From Rhodosalinus sp041365695 (GTDB taxonomy: Bacteria; Pseudomonadota; Alphaproteobacteria; Rhodobacterales; Rhodobacteraceae): a stretch of 64,000 nt of DNA. Shown piece after piece: positions 7,798-16,468 of the stretch. Under the pieces are notes generated by a model. That model was not told where the DNA came from. It did no database searches and was given only the letters and a program-made list of their open reading frames with translations. Positions within the stretch are counted from its first letter, which is position 1; every line of letters starts with the position of its first letter. The stretch lies in the NCBI RefSeq assembly GCF_041365695.1, contig NZ_JBGFSJ010000009.1, positions 1 through 64,000 of the forward strand, read 5' to 3'. The translations under genes and the position numbers were made by a program.

Positions 7798-9132
7798 ATG
7801 GGGCTGTTCGACCGGTTTCGCCGCCCGCCCACTGGCGGCCCCGCTGCCGTGCGCGCCCGTCTCGAGGGCGCCATGGCGAAGCGCCGGCTGCGCGGCTGGA
7901 ACCCGCCGGTCGAGAACATCAATGCGCTGGTCACCTCGGGTGGCCCGCGGCTGCTGGCACGGTCCCGCGAGCTGGTCGTGACCAACGGCTATGCCGCCAA
8001 TGCCTGCGAAGCCTTCGCCGCAAACCTCGTCGGCGAGGGGATCAAGCCGTCCTCGCTCATCGGAGACGCGGATCTCCGCGACCGGGTTCAGCGGCTCTGG
8101 CTCGCCTGGACCGACGAGGCCGACGCGGATGGGCTGACCGACTTCTACGGCCTGCAGGCCATGGTGGCCCGCGAGATGTTCGTCGCGGGCGAGTGCTTCG
8201 TCCGGCTGCGCCCGCGCCGTGCCGAGGACGGGCTGCTGGTCCCGCTGCAACTGCAGCTGCTCCAGTCCGAGATGCTGCCCCTCGAGAAGACCGAGACGGC
8301 GGCGAACGGCAACCGCATCCGCTGCGGGATCGAGTTCGACGGGATCGGGCGGCGGGTGGCCTACCACTTCCGCCGCCGGCATCCGGGTGACAGCACCGAC
8401 CAGGGAGCTGTCATCCCGGAGACCGTGCGCGTGCCTGCGGCGGACGTGCTCCACATCTACCGTCCCATCGACGCGGGCCAGATCCGGGGGCTGCCGCATA
8501 TCGCGCCGGCGATGGTGCGGCTGTTCCTGCTCGACCAGTACGACGACGCAGAGCTCGACCGGAAGAAGACCGCGGCGATGTTCGCGGGCTTCATCACCAA
8601 GACCGCGCCGGAAGAGCCGATGATGGGCACGGAGGAGTCTGAGGCCGACGGCGCGGCCATCGCCAGCCTGGAGCCCGGCACCCTGCAGGTGCTGCTGCCC
8701 GGCGAGGACGTGAAGTTCTCCAGTCCCGCGGATGTGGGCAGCAGCTACGAGGCGTTCCAGTACCGCACGCTGCTCGGCGTCTCGGCCTCGCTCGGGCTGC
8801 CCTATCACCTGGTCACCGGCGATGTGCGCCAAGCGAACTATTCGAGCCTGCGGGCCGAGCTCGTGGAGTTCCGCCGGCGGGTGCAGCAGCTGCAGCACGG
8901 GGTGATCGCGCATCAGCTCTGCCGGCCTGTCTGGACGCGCTGGCTGGAGACCGCGCAGCTCGCCGGCCGGCTGGATCTGTCCGACCCGACAGCGGCGCGC
9001 ATGGTGCAATGGATTCCGCCCCGCTGGGACTGGGTCGATCCCTTGAAGGACATCCAGGCGCAGGTGCTGGCTATGGAGGCCGGCATCACCTCGCGGCGCA
9101 AGGTGGTCGAGGCGACCGGCTACGATGTCTAG
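7798..9132 (+). CDS. Phage portal protein, lambda type (ends at an internal amber codon)
   Basis: The 444-residue product matches lambda-family (gpB-like) portals: an N-terminal RARLEGAMAKRRLRGWNPP region, the core from about residue 50, SLGLPYHLVTGDVRQANYSS near residue 332, and MVQWIPPRWDWVDPLKD near residue 405. Portals form the dodecameric DNA channel at one capsid vertex. The frame stops at TAG (9130-9132) right after ATGYDV, but it continues without another stop to TGA at 9319-9321, and the next gene starts four bases later, so the native protein was probably 507 aa. The loss of about 60 residues, or readthrough of the TAG, is discussed in the findings. Confidence 0.9.
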   Translation: MGLFDRFRRPPTGGPAAVRARLEGAMAKRRLRGWNPPVENINALVTSGGPRLLARSRELVVTNGYAANACEAFAANLVGEGIKPSSLIGDADLRDRVQRLWLAWTDEADADGLTDFYGLQAMVAREMFVAGECFVRLRPRRAEDGLLVPLQLQLLQSEMLPLEKTETAANGNRIRCGIEFDGIGRRVAYHFRRRHPGDSTDQGAVIPETVRVPAADVLHIYRPIDAGQIRGLPHIAPAMVRLFLLDQYDDAELDRKKTAAMFAGFITKTAPEEPMMGTEESEADGAAIASLEPGTLQVLLPGEDVKFSSPADVGSSYEAFQYRTLLGVSASLGLPYHLVTGDVRQANYSSLRAELVEFRRRVQQLQHGVIAHQLCRPVWTRWLETAQLAGRLDLSDPTAARMVQWIPPRWDWVDPLKDIQAQVLAMEAGITSRRKVVEATGYDV

Positions 9133-9321
9133 GAAGTCGACCGCGAGAACGCCGCCGACGCCGCGCGCGCGACAGGTCTCGGCCTGCGCTACCGCACGAG
9201 TCCCGGCGAGACGCAGGGCGCCCGCGCGACGCCTGCAACGCGGGCCGAGCCCGGCAATGGCGCCGGCAACGATACGGACGACGGCGCCGCGGCGACCGAT
9301 CCGGCCACCGAACAGGAGTGA
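9133..9321 (+). other. In-frame continuation of the portal gene after TAG
   Basis: These 62 sense codons read EVDRENAADAARATG and so on to PATEQE and a TGA. Composition and the Ala/Asp-rich tail look like a normal portal C-terminus, and the CAGGAG ahead of the protease ATG lies at their end. They would be translated only if the TAG at 9130 is suppressed or was once a sense codon. Confidence 0.75.
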
Positions 9322-9325
9322 CGAC

Positions 9326-10324
9326 ATGGCAAGCTGGTATGCGATCCGCGCCCGGGGGACCGGTGCGGAAGTGGCGATCTATGACGAGATTGGCGCCTAC
9401 GGGGTCTCGGCGAAGGGTTTTCTGGCCGAACTGGGCACGTTGCCCGAGGGCACGCCCGTCGATCTGCGGCTGAACAGTCCCGGTGGGTCCGTCTTCGACG
9501 CGGTCGCGATCCACAACGCGATCAACCGGCACGCGGGCACGGTCACCGTCTGGATCGACGGCATCGCCGCTTCGGCGGCGAGCTACATCGCGATGGCCGG
9601 CGACGAGATCGTCATGCCGGAAAACACCTTCCTGATGATCCACGATCCCTCCGGCCTCGTGATGGGCACGGCCGGGGACATGCGCGACATGGCCGGCACG
9701 CTGGACAAGATCGCGGCCGGCATGACGCGCGGCTACGCCGCCCGCTCCGGCAAGACCGAGGACGAGATCGCGGCGCTGATGGCGGCGGAGACATGGTTCG
9801 ATGCCGCCGAGGCGCTGGAGGCCGGGCTTGCCACGCAGCTGGCCGAGCCCGTGCGCATCGCCGCCAGCTTCGACATCGCCCGCTTCCGGAACGCGCCGCC
9901 CGAGCTGGTGGAAGCGGTGGAGACCGCCGATTCGGAAGACGCCACGACGCGAGCCGAAATCGTTGAAGACGCCAACGATGTCGCGCCGGCGCCGCCGCCC
10001 GAGCCCACACCCCAGCCCGAGGCGCACCATCCGGACGGCACGGCGGCAGCTGCCAGCACGGGCCCGGACGCGGCTGCCATCCGCGCCGAGGCCATCGCCC
10101 ATGCGAGGGCCGTCATCGATCTCTGCCGCCTTGCCGGCCATGCGCAGATGGCCGGTCGCTTCCTTGAACAGGACGCGAGCCTCGACGAGGTGCGCGCCGC
10201 GCTCCTCGCCGCCAAGGCCGAGGCCGAGCCCGAGATCGCGCCCCATCACCCGCAGCCCGGCCGTTCCTCGGCCGCGCGCCCCTGGGGCGAGATCGTCGCC
10301 CGCACCTTCAAACTGAAAGGATGA
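9326..10324 (+). CDS. ClpP-like prohead maturation protease
   Basis: The product (332 aa, ATG at 9326 with CAGGAG upstream) is a head maturation protease of the ClpP/S49-related class, the functional equivalent of lambda gpC. The N-terminal ~190 residues form the crotonase-like protease: NSPGGSVFDA near residue 50, the nucleophile region IAASAASYIAMAGDE near residue 82 and the His region LMIHDPSG near residue 106. A Pro/Ala-rich linker (about residues 215-245) leads to a helical C-terminus like the scaffold part of such proteins. It would clip scaffold and capsid precursors. It appears intact in an otherwise defective prophage. Confidence 0.9.
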   Translation: MASWYAIRARGTGAEVAIYDEIGAYGVSAKGFLAELGTLPEGTPVDLRLNSPGGSVFDAVAIHNAINRHAGTVTVWIDGIAASAASYIAMAGDEIVMPENTFLMIHDPSGLVMGTAGDMRDMAGTLDKIAAGMTRGYAARSGKTEDEIAALMAAETWFDAAEALEAGLATQLAEPVRIAASFDIARFRNAPPELVEAVETADSEDATTRAEIVEDANDVAPAPPPEPTPQPEAHHPDGTAAAASTGPDAAAIRAEAIAHARAVIDLCRLAGHAQMAGRFLEQDASLDEVRAALLAAKAEAEPEIAPHHPQPGRSSAARPWGEIVARTFKLKG

Positions 10325-10328
10325 CACC

Positions 10329-10694
10329 ATGACCACGCTGGTCGAAGGCACGCACCCCGGCGGCTTCCTCGTCTGGGAAGCCTTCCGCGACTACACCCGC
10401 GAGACGATCACCGTCGCCGCGGGCACGCTCGAGCCCGGTACGGTGCTGGGCAAGATCACGGCCTCAGGCAAATACGCCGCGCACGATCCGAATGCCACCG
10501 ACGGCACCGAGACCGCTGTCGCGGTGCTCTGGGGCAAGGCCGATGCGTCGGGTGGCGACGCCCCGGCCGGCGCCGTCGTCCGCGGTCCCGCCATCGTCAA
10601 CCGGCACGATCTCGTCTTTGCCGGCACGCCGAGCGATCCCGAGATCGCCGCCGCCCACGCAGCACTTGTCGCCGCGGGCATCCTCGTCCGCTGA
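10329..10694 (+). CDS. Head decoration protein (lambda gpD family)
   Basis: This 121-residue protein sits between protease and capsid genes, as gpD does. It has the family pattern: N-terminal HPGGFLVWEAF, a central VLGKITASGKYAAHDPNA strand region, and the C-terminal GDAPAGAVVRGPAIVNRHDL segment. gpD trimers cement expanded capsids. It starts four bases after the protease stop. It is intact as far as can be seen. Confidence 0.85.
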   Translation: MTTLVEGTHPGGFLVWEAFRDYTRETITVAAGTLEPGTVLGKITASGKYAAHDPNATDGTETAVAVLWGKADASGGDAPAGAVVRGPAIVNRHDLVFAGTPSDPEIAAAHAALVAAGILVR

Positions 10695-10734
10695 CCGCGC
10701 ACCCCACAACCATCCCTGACCCGGAGGCATCAAC

Positions 10735-11475
10735 ATGGCCACCATGGACATCTTCGAAGGCGATGCCTTCACCATCGTCGAGCTCACCCGCGCGCTCGAG
10801 AACATCCCCTACAAGCCCGCCATCCTGTCGGGCACCAACCTCTTCGGCGCCCGCGGGGTGCGCAGCCGCACGGTCATGATCGAAAGCCGCGACGGCACGC
10901 TCTCGCTGATCCCGTTCTCCGAGCGCGGCTCGGCCTACGAGTCCCAGATCCCCGAGCGCCGCGAGATGCGCGCCTTCGTCTGCCGCCAGTTCAAGAAGCA
11001 GGACGTGCTCTGGGCTTCGGAGATCCAGTCCAAGGGCACCACCAGCATCGGCGCGGCGTCGCTGGTCTGGTCGAAGGCCCCCGCCATCCTCGGCGCGCAC
11101 GATACCGGCCCGCTGATCCGCTCGAAGACCGGCTTCTGGCTCGCGATCCCCACGCCCGCCGCCGGCCGCGGCCTCCGCGGCGGCAAGATCACCCCCGGCG
11201 AATGGGAGCGCCGCCGCGGCCTGCGCCTGCGCTTCGTCTACCGTCGTCGTGGGCCGAGCCTGCTCGTCGCCGACCGCGCCCGCATCAACAAGCGGGGCCA
11301 GGCGGTGGCGTCGCGCGCGAAAACGGGGCGCAACCAGGTCACCGCGCCGATCTTCCTGCTGGTGCCTCAGGTCAAGCTGCCGAAGCGGCTCGACCTCGAC
11401 CGCGACGCCGAGCGCGCGCACGACAGCGTGCCGGGGCTGATCCTGGCAAACTGGGTGGAACGTCGGGTTCGCTGA
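10735..11475 (+). pseudogene. Hybrid: major capsid N-terminus fused in frame to a DUF6441-like tail protein
   Basis: Residues 1 to about 98 (MATMDIFEGDAFTIVELTRA through QDVLWASEIQ) are the N-terminal part of a gpE-type major capsid protein, in the right place after gpD. From about residue 99 (SKGTTSIGAASLVWSKAPAI) to the end the sequence matches a different phage protein: the LVWSKAP, GAHDTGPLIRSKTGFWLAIP and RLRFVYRR motifs are those I associate with DUF6441 minor tail proteins. The junction lies near 11028. The 246-aa product can be neither a working capsid nor a whole tail protein. An in-frame deletion that removed the rest of the capsid and the connector genes is the simplest explanation. 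Confidence 0.75.
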
Positions 11476-11537
11476 AGGCTGCTGGTGGTCGTGGTAGCTG
11501 AAAATACGTGCGCAAGATCTCACGCAGCACATTGTTG

Positions 11538-12623
11538 CTAGGGAATGGCAGAGATCGTCAGGAACGCGAAGAAGATCACAAGATGAATGCCCCCCTGAAG
11601 CACGGTCGTCCGACCTGTGGCCAGTGTCAGCGTCGCCATGAACAATGAGAGGAGCAGCAACACCATATGCTCGGCCTCGAGCCCAAGGATCAGCGTCTGG
11701 CCCATGGCGATCGACAGGATTGCGACGGTCGGGATGGTCAGGCACAGGCTGGCCAGTGCCGATCCGAGGGCGAGGTTGATGCTGGTCTGTAGCCGGTTCG
11801 ATCGCGCGGCCCGCAAGGAGGCCACACCCTCGGGCATGAGCACGATCAACGCGATAAGAACGCCGATCAGAGCTTCAGGAAAGCCCGATCCGACGATGGC
11901 ATCGCCCACTGGATGCGCCAGGACTTCGGCCAGCAGAACGACCGCAAGCAGCGAGAGCGGCAGGAGGACGAGGGCGATCAGAAAGGTGCGCCGGTCCGGT
12001 GGCGCATGATGCTCGTCGTCCTCGTCGAGTTCGAGGAAGGAGTCCTTGTGCCTGACCGTCTGCACATAAAGAAACAGGCCGTAGAGCGCGAGGGAGACCA
12101 CTGCCACGAAAGCCAGCTGAGCAGGTGCATAGACCGGTCCGGGAACCGTCGTCGTGTAGTTCGGCAGCACGAGACCGAGAACCGCCAGCGTGCCAAGCAC
12201 CCCAAGGGCTGCACTCGCGCTCCCGGCCTGAAAACTCTGCTCATGGAACCGGAGACCGCCAACAAGAAGGCACATCCCGACAATGCCGTTCAGAACGATC
12301 ATGATGGCCGCGAAGACGGTGTCGCGGGCGATGCTGCTGTCGGCCTCTGGCGACGAGAGGAGCATCGACACGATCAGCGAGACCTCGATCACGGTGACTG
12401 CAAGAGCCAGAAGGATGGACCCGAAAGGCTGGCCGATCCGAAGGGCCACGGTCTCGGCATGATGCACAGCTGCGAAGACGGCGGCGAAAAGAACGGGAAC
12501 CGCGACCACGAAGACCGCGACCGGGAATTGGCCGTGCAGAACGATGGTCCCGGCAGCGCCCATAACAATGGCGACAGTCGGCGCGGCCCACGACCACCAC
12601 GGTGTTCCGGAATTGGCTGACAC
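11538..12623 (-). CDS. chaA: Ca2+(Na+)/H+ antiporter ChaA
   Basis: The 361-residue membrane protein has two homologous sets of transmembrane helices separated by an acidic His-containing loop (ELDEDDEHHAPP), as in ChaA of the Ca2+:cation antiporter family. The two ion-binding repeats are visible as ALAVTVIEVSLIVSMLL and LIALIVLMPEGVASLRA, each with the conserved Glu. ChaA extrudes Ca2+ and also Na+/K+ in exchange for protons at alkaline pH. An ATG at 12656 exists, but the GTG at 12623 has GGAGG nine bases upstream and gives the usual family length, so it is preferred. It lies antisense between phage tail genes and is therefore an insertion or phage-borne cargo gene. Confidence 0.88.
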   Translation of the reverse strand: MSANSGTPWWSWAAPTVAIVMGAAGTIVLHGQFPVAVFVVAVPVLFAAVFAAVHHAETVALRIGQPFGSILLALAVTVIEVSLIVSMLLSSPEADSSIARDTVFAAIMIVLNGIVGMCLLVGGLRFHEQSFQAGSASAALGVLGTLAVLGLVLPNYTTTVPGPVYAPAQLAFVAVVSLALYGLFLYVQTVRHKDSFLELDEDDEHHAPPDRRTFLIALVLLPLSLLAVVLLAEVLAHPVGDAIVGSGFPEALIGVLIALIVLMPEGVASLRAARSNRLQTSINLALGSALASLCLTIPTVAILSIAMGQTLILGLEAEHMVLLLLSLFMATLTLATGRTTVLQGGIHLVIFFAFLTISAIP

Positions 12624-12836
12624 GACGACGTACCTCCGCAAGATTTCTTGGCCCATCAAGCTTTCGCAAGACGCCGTGTTCGCCGTCCCATAAACGCGCA
12701 GTTCCCACGAGTCGATCTGGGAATGTGTTCCGGCACCGCCCAATACGTCCGACGGCGCCGGCCAAGGTTCGACCGATCCAGTCCGGATTGAGTTCGGCCC
12801 GAGTGTATCGTTCAGCCTTTCGACAAGTGGTCGCAT

Positions 12837-13256
12837 ATGCCCACGCCCCGCGAAACCATCCTTGCCGCGCTGCATGCGCGGCTCTTGGCGCTGCCCGCCA
12901 CGGCCCTGCGCGGCGAGGTGCTGCCCGAGCGCGTCCCGGCTGGCGGCCTGCTGATCCTGCGCGACGGCGAGCCGGGGGAGCCCGAGGTGACGTTGTCGCC
13001 GCTCGCCTACCACTACCGGCACCGGACCGAGATCGAGGCGGTCGTGCAGGGCGCCGACCGTGACGCCGCATTCGACACGCTGACAGCCAGTATCGGCACG
13101 GCGCTCGCGGCCGACCGGACGCTGGGCGGACTGTGCGACTGGGTCGAGGCGGAGGCGCCGCGGCCGGTCGATTTGGCCGTAGAGGGCGCGGCGAGCCTGA
13201 AGGCGGCGACCATTTCGGTGGTGCTGCACTACACGACGGACGACCCGCTGAGCTGA
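12837..13256 (+). CDS. Phage minor tail / tail-terminator-like protein
   Basis: This 139-residue protein begins MPTPRETILAALHARLLALP and has a beta-rich core (EPEVTLSPLAYHYRHRTEIE) with a C-terminal AATISVVLHYTTDDPLS. It resembles small proteins encoded between head-tail connectors and the tail tube in Rhodobacterales prophages, sometimes mislabelled acyl-CoA transferase. A tail-completion role is inferred from position. The upstream 12660-12836 contains no clear ribosome site. Confidence 0.6.
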   Translation: MPTPRETILAALHARLLALPATALRGEVLPERVPAGGLLILRDGEPGEPEVTLSPLAYHYRHRTEIEAVVQGADRDAAFDTLTASIGTALAADRTLGGLCDWVEAEAPRPVDLAVEGAASLKAATISVVLHYTTDDPLS

Positions 13257-13361
13257 GCGCGGCGCCCACGACACCGGGGGCACTCCCCGTAACCCCACCA
13301 CTGACCCACCGGCCCGCGGACCCGCTCCGCGGGCCGTTCCTTTCTGCGAGAAGAGACCACC

Positions 13362-13847
13362 ATGGCACGATCCCTTGGGGCGCGGGCGCGGCTGGCGCTC
13401 GGCTTCGAGACCATCTACGGCTCGCCGCCCGCCAGCGGCTTCATCCGCATTCCGTTCGCGCCGGGGCTGACCGTCGTCGCCGAACAGCCGCTGCTCGACT
13501 CCGAGCTGCTGGGCTACGGCCGCGATCCGCTGGCCCCGGTCAAGGACGCGATCACGGCCGATGGCGACGTGGTGGTCCCGATCGACGCGGAGGCCTGGGG
13601 CCACTGGCTCAAGGCCGCCTTCGGGGCGCCCGCGACCAGCGGCACCGGGCCCTACACCCACGAATTCCAGTCGGGCGCCTGGGACCTGCCCAGCTTCGCG
13701 CTGGAGAAGGGCCTTCCGGAGGTGCCGCATTACGCCATGTATCCCGGCTGCCGGGTGGGCGCACACGCACCAGCGCGAGTATCTGCGCGCGAATGTCGAG
13801 GGCGGCGAGCGGTTCGATTGGTTCTACGCCTCGGCGGCGGATCGTGA
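13362..13847 (+). pseudogene. Phage tail tube protein, 3' end lost by fusion
   Basis: The first ~130 residues (MARSLGARARLALGFETIYG, LLDSELLGYGRDPLAPVKDA, GPYTHEFQSGAWDLPSF, VPHYAMYPGC) look like the tail tube protein of lambda/GTA-like prophages, normally about 300 aa. After YPGC (about 13755) the reading frame changes to the following gene fragment, and the remaining residues are out-of-frame junk ending at 13847. The tube protein polymerises into the tail shaft, so this half-length form is non-functional. It has a good start context (GAGAAGAGACCACC before the ATG). Confidence 0.75.
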
Positions 13848-14827
13848 CGCTCAGGTCCGGACGCCTGTCGAGGACGGGGCCTACGGCAAGCCTTGGGTGT
13901 TCCGCCCGAAGGACATCCGCTCCTGGTGGTCGAACCAGCATTTCGACCGGCCGGGCGGCGTCGAGAGCTCGACGCCTACCGCCTGGGTGCCGCGGTCGAA
14001 GCCGCTGCGCTTCACCGAGATCGGCTGCGCGGCGGTGGATCGCGGGGCCAACGAGCCCAATGCCTTCTACGATCCGAAATCCGCGGACGGGCGCCTGCCC
14101 TATTTCTCGCGCGGGTGGCGGGATGACGCCATGCAGCGGGCGTTCCTCGAGGCGGCGCTGGGCTATTGGCGGGACAATAATCCGCAGTCGGACGTCTACG
14201 GGGGTCCGATGCTCGATCTCGGCGAATGCGCGCTCTGGACCTGGGACGCGCGGCCGTTTCCGGAGTTCCCCGCGCAGGCGTCGATCTGGTCGGATCGGGA
14301 AAACTGGCGCCTCGGGCATTGGCTGACCGGCCGGGCGGGCGTGGCGGATCTGCGGGCGATGGTGCGGCAGATCGCGTCGGCGGACTGCATCCACGGCGAT
14401 TTCCTCAACGTCTCGGAGCTTTGGCAGTGCTGCGACGGCTTCGTGATCACCGCGGTGGAAAGCCCGCGGGCCTCGCTCGGCCGGCTCGCGCGGTTCTTCG
14501 GCTTCGATGCGGTCGAGAGCGGCGGAAAGCTGCGTTTTGTCGAGCGCGGCTCGGATCCGGTCGCGCGGATCTCGCTCGACGGGCTCGTGGCATCCGGCGA
14601 GGTCGATGGCGACGTGCTCGAGATCACGCGGGGCCAGGAGACCGAGCTTCCCGGTGTCCTGCGCTGGACCATCGCGCGCGCCGACGAGGCGTATGACGGG
14701 GCGACGGTCGAGGCGGCGCGGATTGTGGGGCAGAGCGAGCAGGTCAGCGTCGAGCGGTTCGCGCTGGCGTCGGCGCCCGATGCCCTTCTTGGCCTCGGCA
14801 AGGATGCGGTCGCGCTCGCCCTTCCAG
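13766..14827 (+). pseudogene. GTA gp15-like TIM-barrel host-specificity protein, internal fragment
   Basis: Open from the fusion point through the IS boundary, this frame encodes YLRANVEGGERFDWFYASAA, YGKPWVFRPKDIRSWWSNQH, PLRFTEIGCAAVDRGANEP and VWTWDARP-like LWTWDARPFPEFPAQ. These are the TIM-barrel and following domains of the large tail-tip protein (GTA orf15, over 1,200 aa in intact form). The N-terminal ~350 residues are missing at the left junction, and the C-terminal part is cut by the IS5-family insertion at 14828. The intact protein sits at the tail tip and helps recognise or degrade the cell surface. Confidence 0.75.
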
Positions 14828-14890
14828 GCTCAGGACCCATTGATTTCAGTCTAAGGGCATGATTCACCGCGCGAAAACCGGGCGGTGAAC

Positions 14891-15238
14891 ATGTCTGATC
14901 TCTTCTGGCTGAGCGACGCGCAGATGGCACGTCTGGAGCCCTGTTTTCCGAAGTCCCACGGCAAGCCGCGCGTCGATGACCGGCGCGTCCTCAGTGGGAT
15001 TATATTCATCAATCGCAATGGGTTGCGATGGCGAGATGCGCCGAAGGAATATGGACCCCACAAGACGCTCTACAACCGTTGGAAACGTTGGAGCGATAAA
15101 GGCATCTTCGCGAAGATGATGGCTGGACTGGCTGCCGGGCACGGCGAGAAGAAGACCGTGATGATCGACGCCACCTACCTGAAGGCCCACCGCACCGCGT
15201 CCAGTCTGGGCGTCAAGAAGGGGGGCGTGGTCGCCTGA
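14891..15238 (+). CDS. IS5-family transposase, OrfA (N-terminal part)
   Basis: The 115-residue product from the ATG at 14891 carries the N-terminal DUF4096-type domain (MSDLFWLSDAQMARLEPCFP) and the first catalytic Asp of the DDE triad in VMIDATYLKAHRT. The rest of the catalytic domain is in another frame (OrfB). A run of purines, AAGAAGGGGGG, near the end is a plausible site for the programmed frameshift that such elements use to make full transposase. Confidence 0.9.
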   Translation: MSDLFWLSDAQMARLEPCFPKSHGKPRVDDRRVLSGIIFINRNGLRWRDAPKEYGPHKTLYNRWKRWSDKGIFAKMMAGLAAGHGEKKTVMIDATYLKAHRTASSLGVKKGGVVA

Positions 15239-15258
15239 TCGGACGCACCAAGGGCGGC

Positions 15259-15648
15259 ATGAACACCAAGCTGCACGCCATTTGCGACAGCCAGGGACGC
15301 CCGCTGAACCTGTTCGTGACGACGGGACAGGTCGGCGACTACATCGGTGCGCGGGCGCTTTGCGACAGCCTGCCCGACGTCGACTGGCTCCTCGGGGATC
15401 GCGGCTATGACGCTGACTGGTTCCGGGAAGCGCTGAAAGACAAGGGGATACGCGCCTGCATCCCTGGTCGGAAACAGCGCAACAAGCCGGTCAAATATGA
15501 CAAGCGCCGCTACAAACGCCGAAACCGGATCGAGATCATGTTCGGCAGGCTCAAGGACTGGCGGCGGGTGGCCACGCGCTACGACCGGTGCCCGAAGGTC
15601 TTCCTCTCGGCCATCGCTCTCGCCGCTATGGTCATCTACTGGCTATGA
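15259..15648 (+). CDS. IS5-family transposase, OrfB (C-terminal catalytic part)
   Basis: This 129-residue frame has the second Asp in WLLGDRGYDADWF and the catalytic Glu in RRNRIEIMFGRLKDW with downstream YDR. It is translated in fusion with OrfA by frameshifting; the ATG shown is simply the first in frame. Compared with copy 2 it keeps Arg before the IE of the third catalytic block, where copy 2 has Trp. Confidence 0.9.
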   Translation: MNTKLHAICDSQGRPLNLFVTTGQVGDYIGARALCDSLPDVDWLLGDRGYDADWFREALKDKGIRACIPGRKQRNKPVKYDKRRYKRRNRIEIMFGRLKDWRRVATRYDRCPKVFLSAIALAAMVIYWL

Positions 15649-15657
15649 GTCCTGAGC

Positions 15658-16183
15658 CCAGGGCGTCAGCGTATGCACGCCGAGCCCGCGGCCGATCCAG
15701 TCGCACAAGCGCCGGTCGCGGAACAGCGACCCGTGCCCGCAATCGTGCTGAATGATAAACACACGGACGAGGAAGGCTGCGTTCGCCAGCGCAAGGGCCA
15801 TGGCCAACAACGCACTGATCGAGACCAGCCACCACGCCCCCCCCCCAGATCGCGACGAAGGGCACCAGCGTGACGGTCAGCTCGAAGACGCTACGGGAGG
15901 GGTTGGGCTGGCGGTAGGCTGCCAGTGTCCGGGTCCAGTCAGAGGGCCGCAACGCGGTGTCGCGCTGCGGGCCTTGCCCGCCGGCGGCCGGGTCGGCGCA
16001 GGACGCGGGCGTCTCGCCCCGGCGTGTCTGTGCCTGCCCGGACTCGTCGTTGTCCGCAGCGGGCTGCCCGGCCTGTGCACCGGATTGCGGCGTGGCGACA
16101 TGGTTTCCCGCGTCAGCCGGCATGTCCTGATTGTCGGGCCGACCGGCGGCCGGGGTGTCAGCTGGTCTGATCGCGAATGTCAT
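15658..16183 (-). pseudogene. Fatty acid desaturase, frameshifted and truncated by the IS element
   Basis: Read on the minus strand from the ATG at 16183, the protein has a long hydrophilic N-terminus, then YRQPNPSRSVFELTVTLVPF. At a run of ten C (15837-15846, plus strand) the frame must shift by one to continue as AWWLVSISALLAMAL and FIIQHDCGHGSLFRDR, the first His box (HDCGH) of membrane desaturases. The gene is then cut at 15658 by the IS5-family copy, so the second and third His boxes are lost. Desaturases insert double bonds into membrane acyl chains. This is a pseudogene whether or not the C-tract shift is real. Confidence 0.8.
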
Positions 16184-16216
16184 GGTTGTGCGTCGTCTCC
16201 TCTCTGGTCGAGCCTG

Positions 16217-16468
16217 TCATTCCGGCGGTCTGCGAACGGAGTTGCCGCCAGCGATGATTCGGTTGATCATCGTCGCCACGGTCCGGTGCGCTTCGGTTTC
16301 GGCCTCCGTGCCTGTGGCACTCTCGTGGGTCGCCGCGGCATCGCGGAGAACCCCCATGATCTCGCTCTCGGGCAGCAGCTTGTGATCGTTCATGGCAAGC
16401 AGCAGCGCCTCGCAGATCGAGAGGGCCGCCATGCCGGCATGATCTGTCTGGTCGGGCATCGTGGGCAT
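16217..16468 (-). CDS. Small conserved protein of unknown function
   Basis: Eighty-three residues from the ATG at 16468, chosen because GGAG lies six bases upstream. The sequence is helical, with the pattern MAALSICEALLLAMNDHKLL followed by a charged segment and TMINRIIAGGNS. Similar short proteins (AGIAALAICESLL type) occur in alphaproteobacterial accessory regions near stress genes, from memory. No catalytic motif is visible. It is divergent from the Crp/Fnr gene 157 bases away, so it could be a target of that regulator. Confidence 0.65.
   Translation of the reverse strand: MPTMPDQTDHAGMAALSICEALLLAMNDHKLLPESEIMGVLRDAAATHESATGTEAETEAHRTVATMINRIIAGGNSVRRPPE

Larger units (their letters stand above)
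6271..14827 (+). mobile_element. Degraded lambda/GTA-type prophage (head and tail part)
   Basis: This stretch holds, in canonical order, a terminase C-terminal remnant, gpW, portal, ClpP-like prohead protease, gpD decoration protein, a truncated capsid, a DUF6441-like tail gene end, a tail-terminator-like gene, a tail tube gene and a GTA gp15-like host-specificity gene end. Most of the replication, terminase, tape-measure and lysis genes are gone or reduced to fragments, three gene hybrids mark deletion points, and one gene has an internal stop. A toxin-antitoxin pair and chaA sit on the opposite strand as insertions. It starts beside tRNA-Ser and is cut on the right by an IS5-family element. 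It cannot make virions. Confidence 0.85.
14828..15657 (+). mobile_element. IS5-family (IS427-group-like) insertion sequence, copy 1
   Basis: This 830-bp element is bounded by imperfect inverted repeats starting GCTCAGGAC, with two overlapping-frame transposase ORFs. It is flanked on both sides by CCAG (14824-14827 and 15658-15661). It interrupts the phage tail-tip gene on the left and a desaturase gene on the right. A near-identical copy in the same orientation lies at 27159-27988. Confidence 0.93.

Noticed and set aside
11538..13766. A 742-codon minus-strand open frame
   Set aside because: Only the last ~361 codons encode ChaA; upstream is antisense to tail genes and has no protein-like composition. 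The start is set at 12623.
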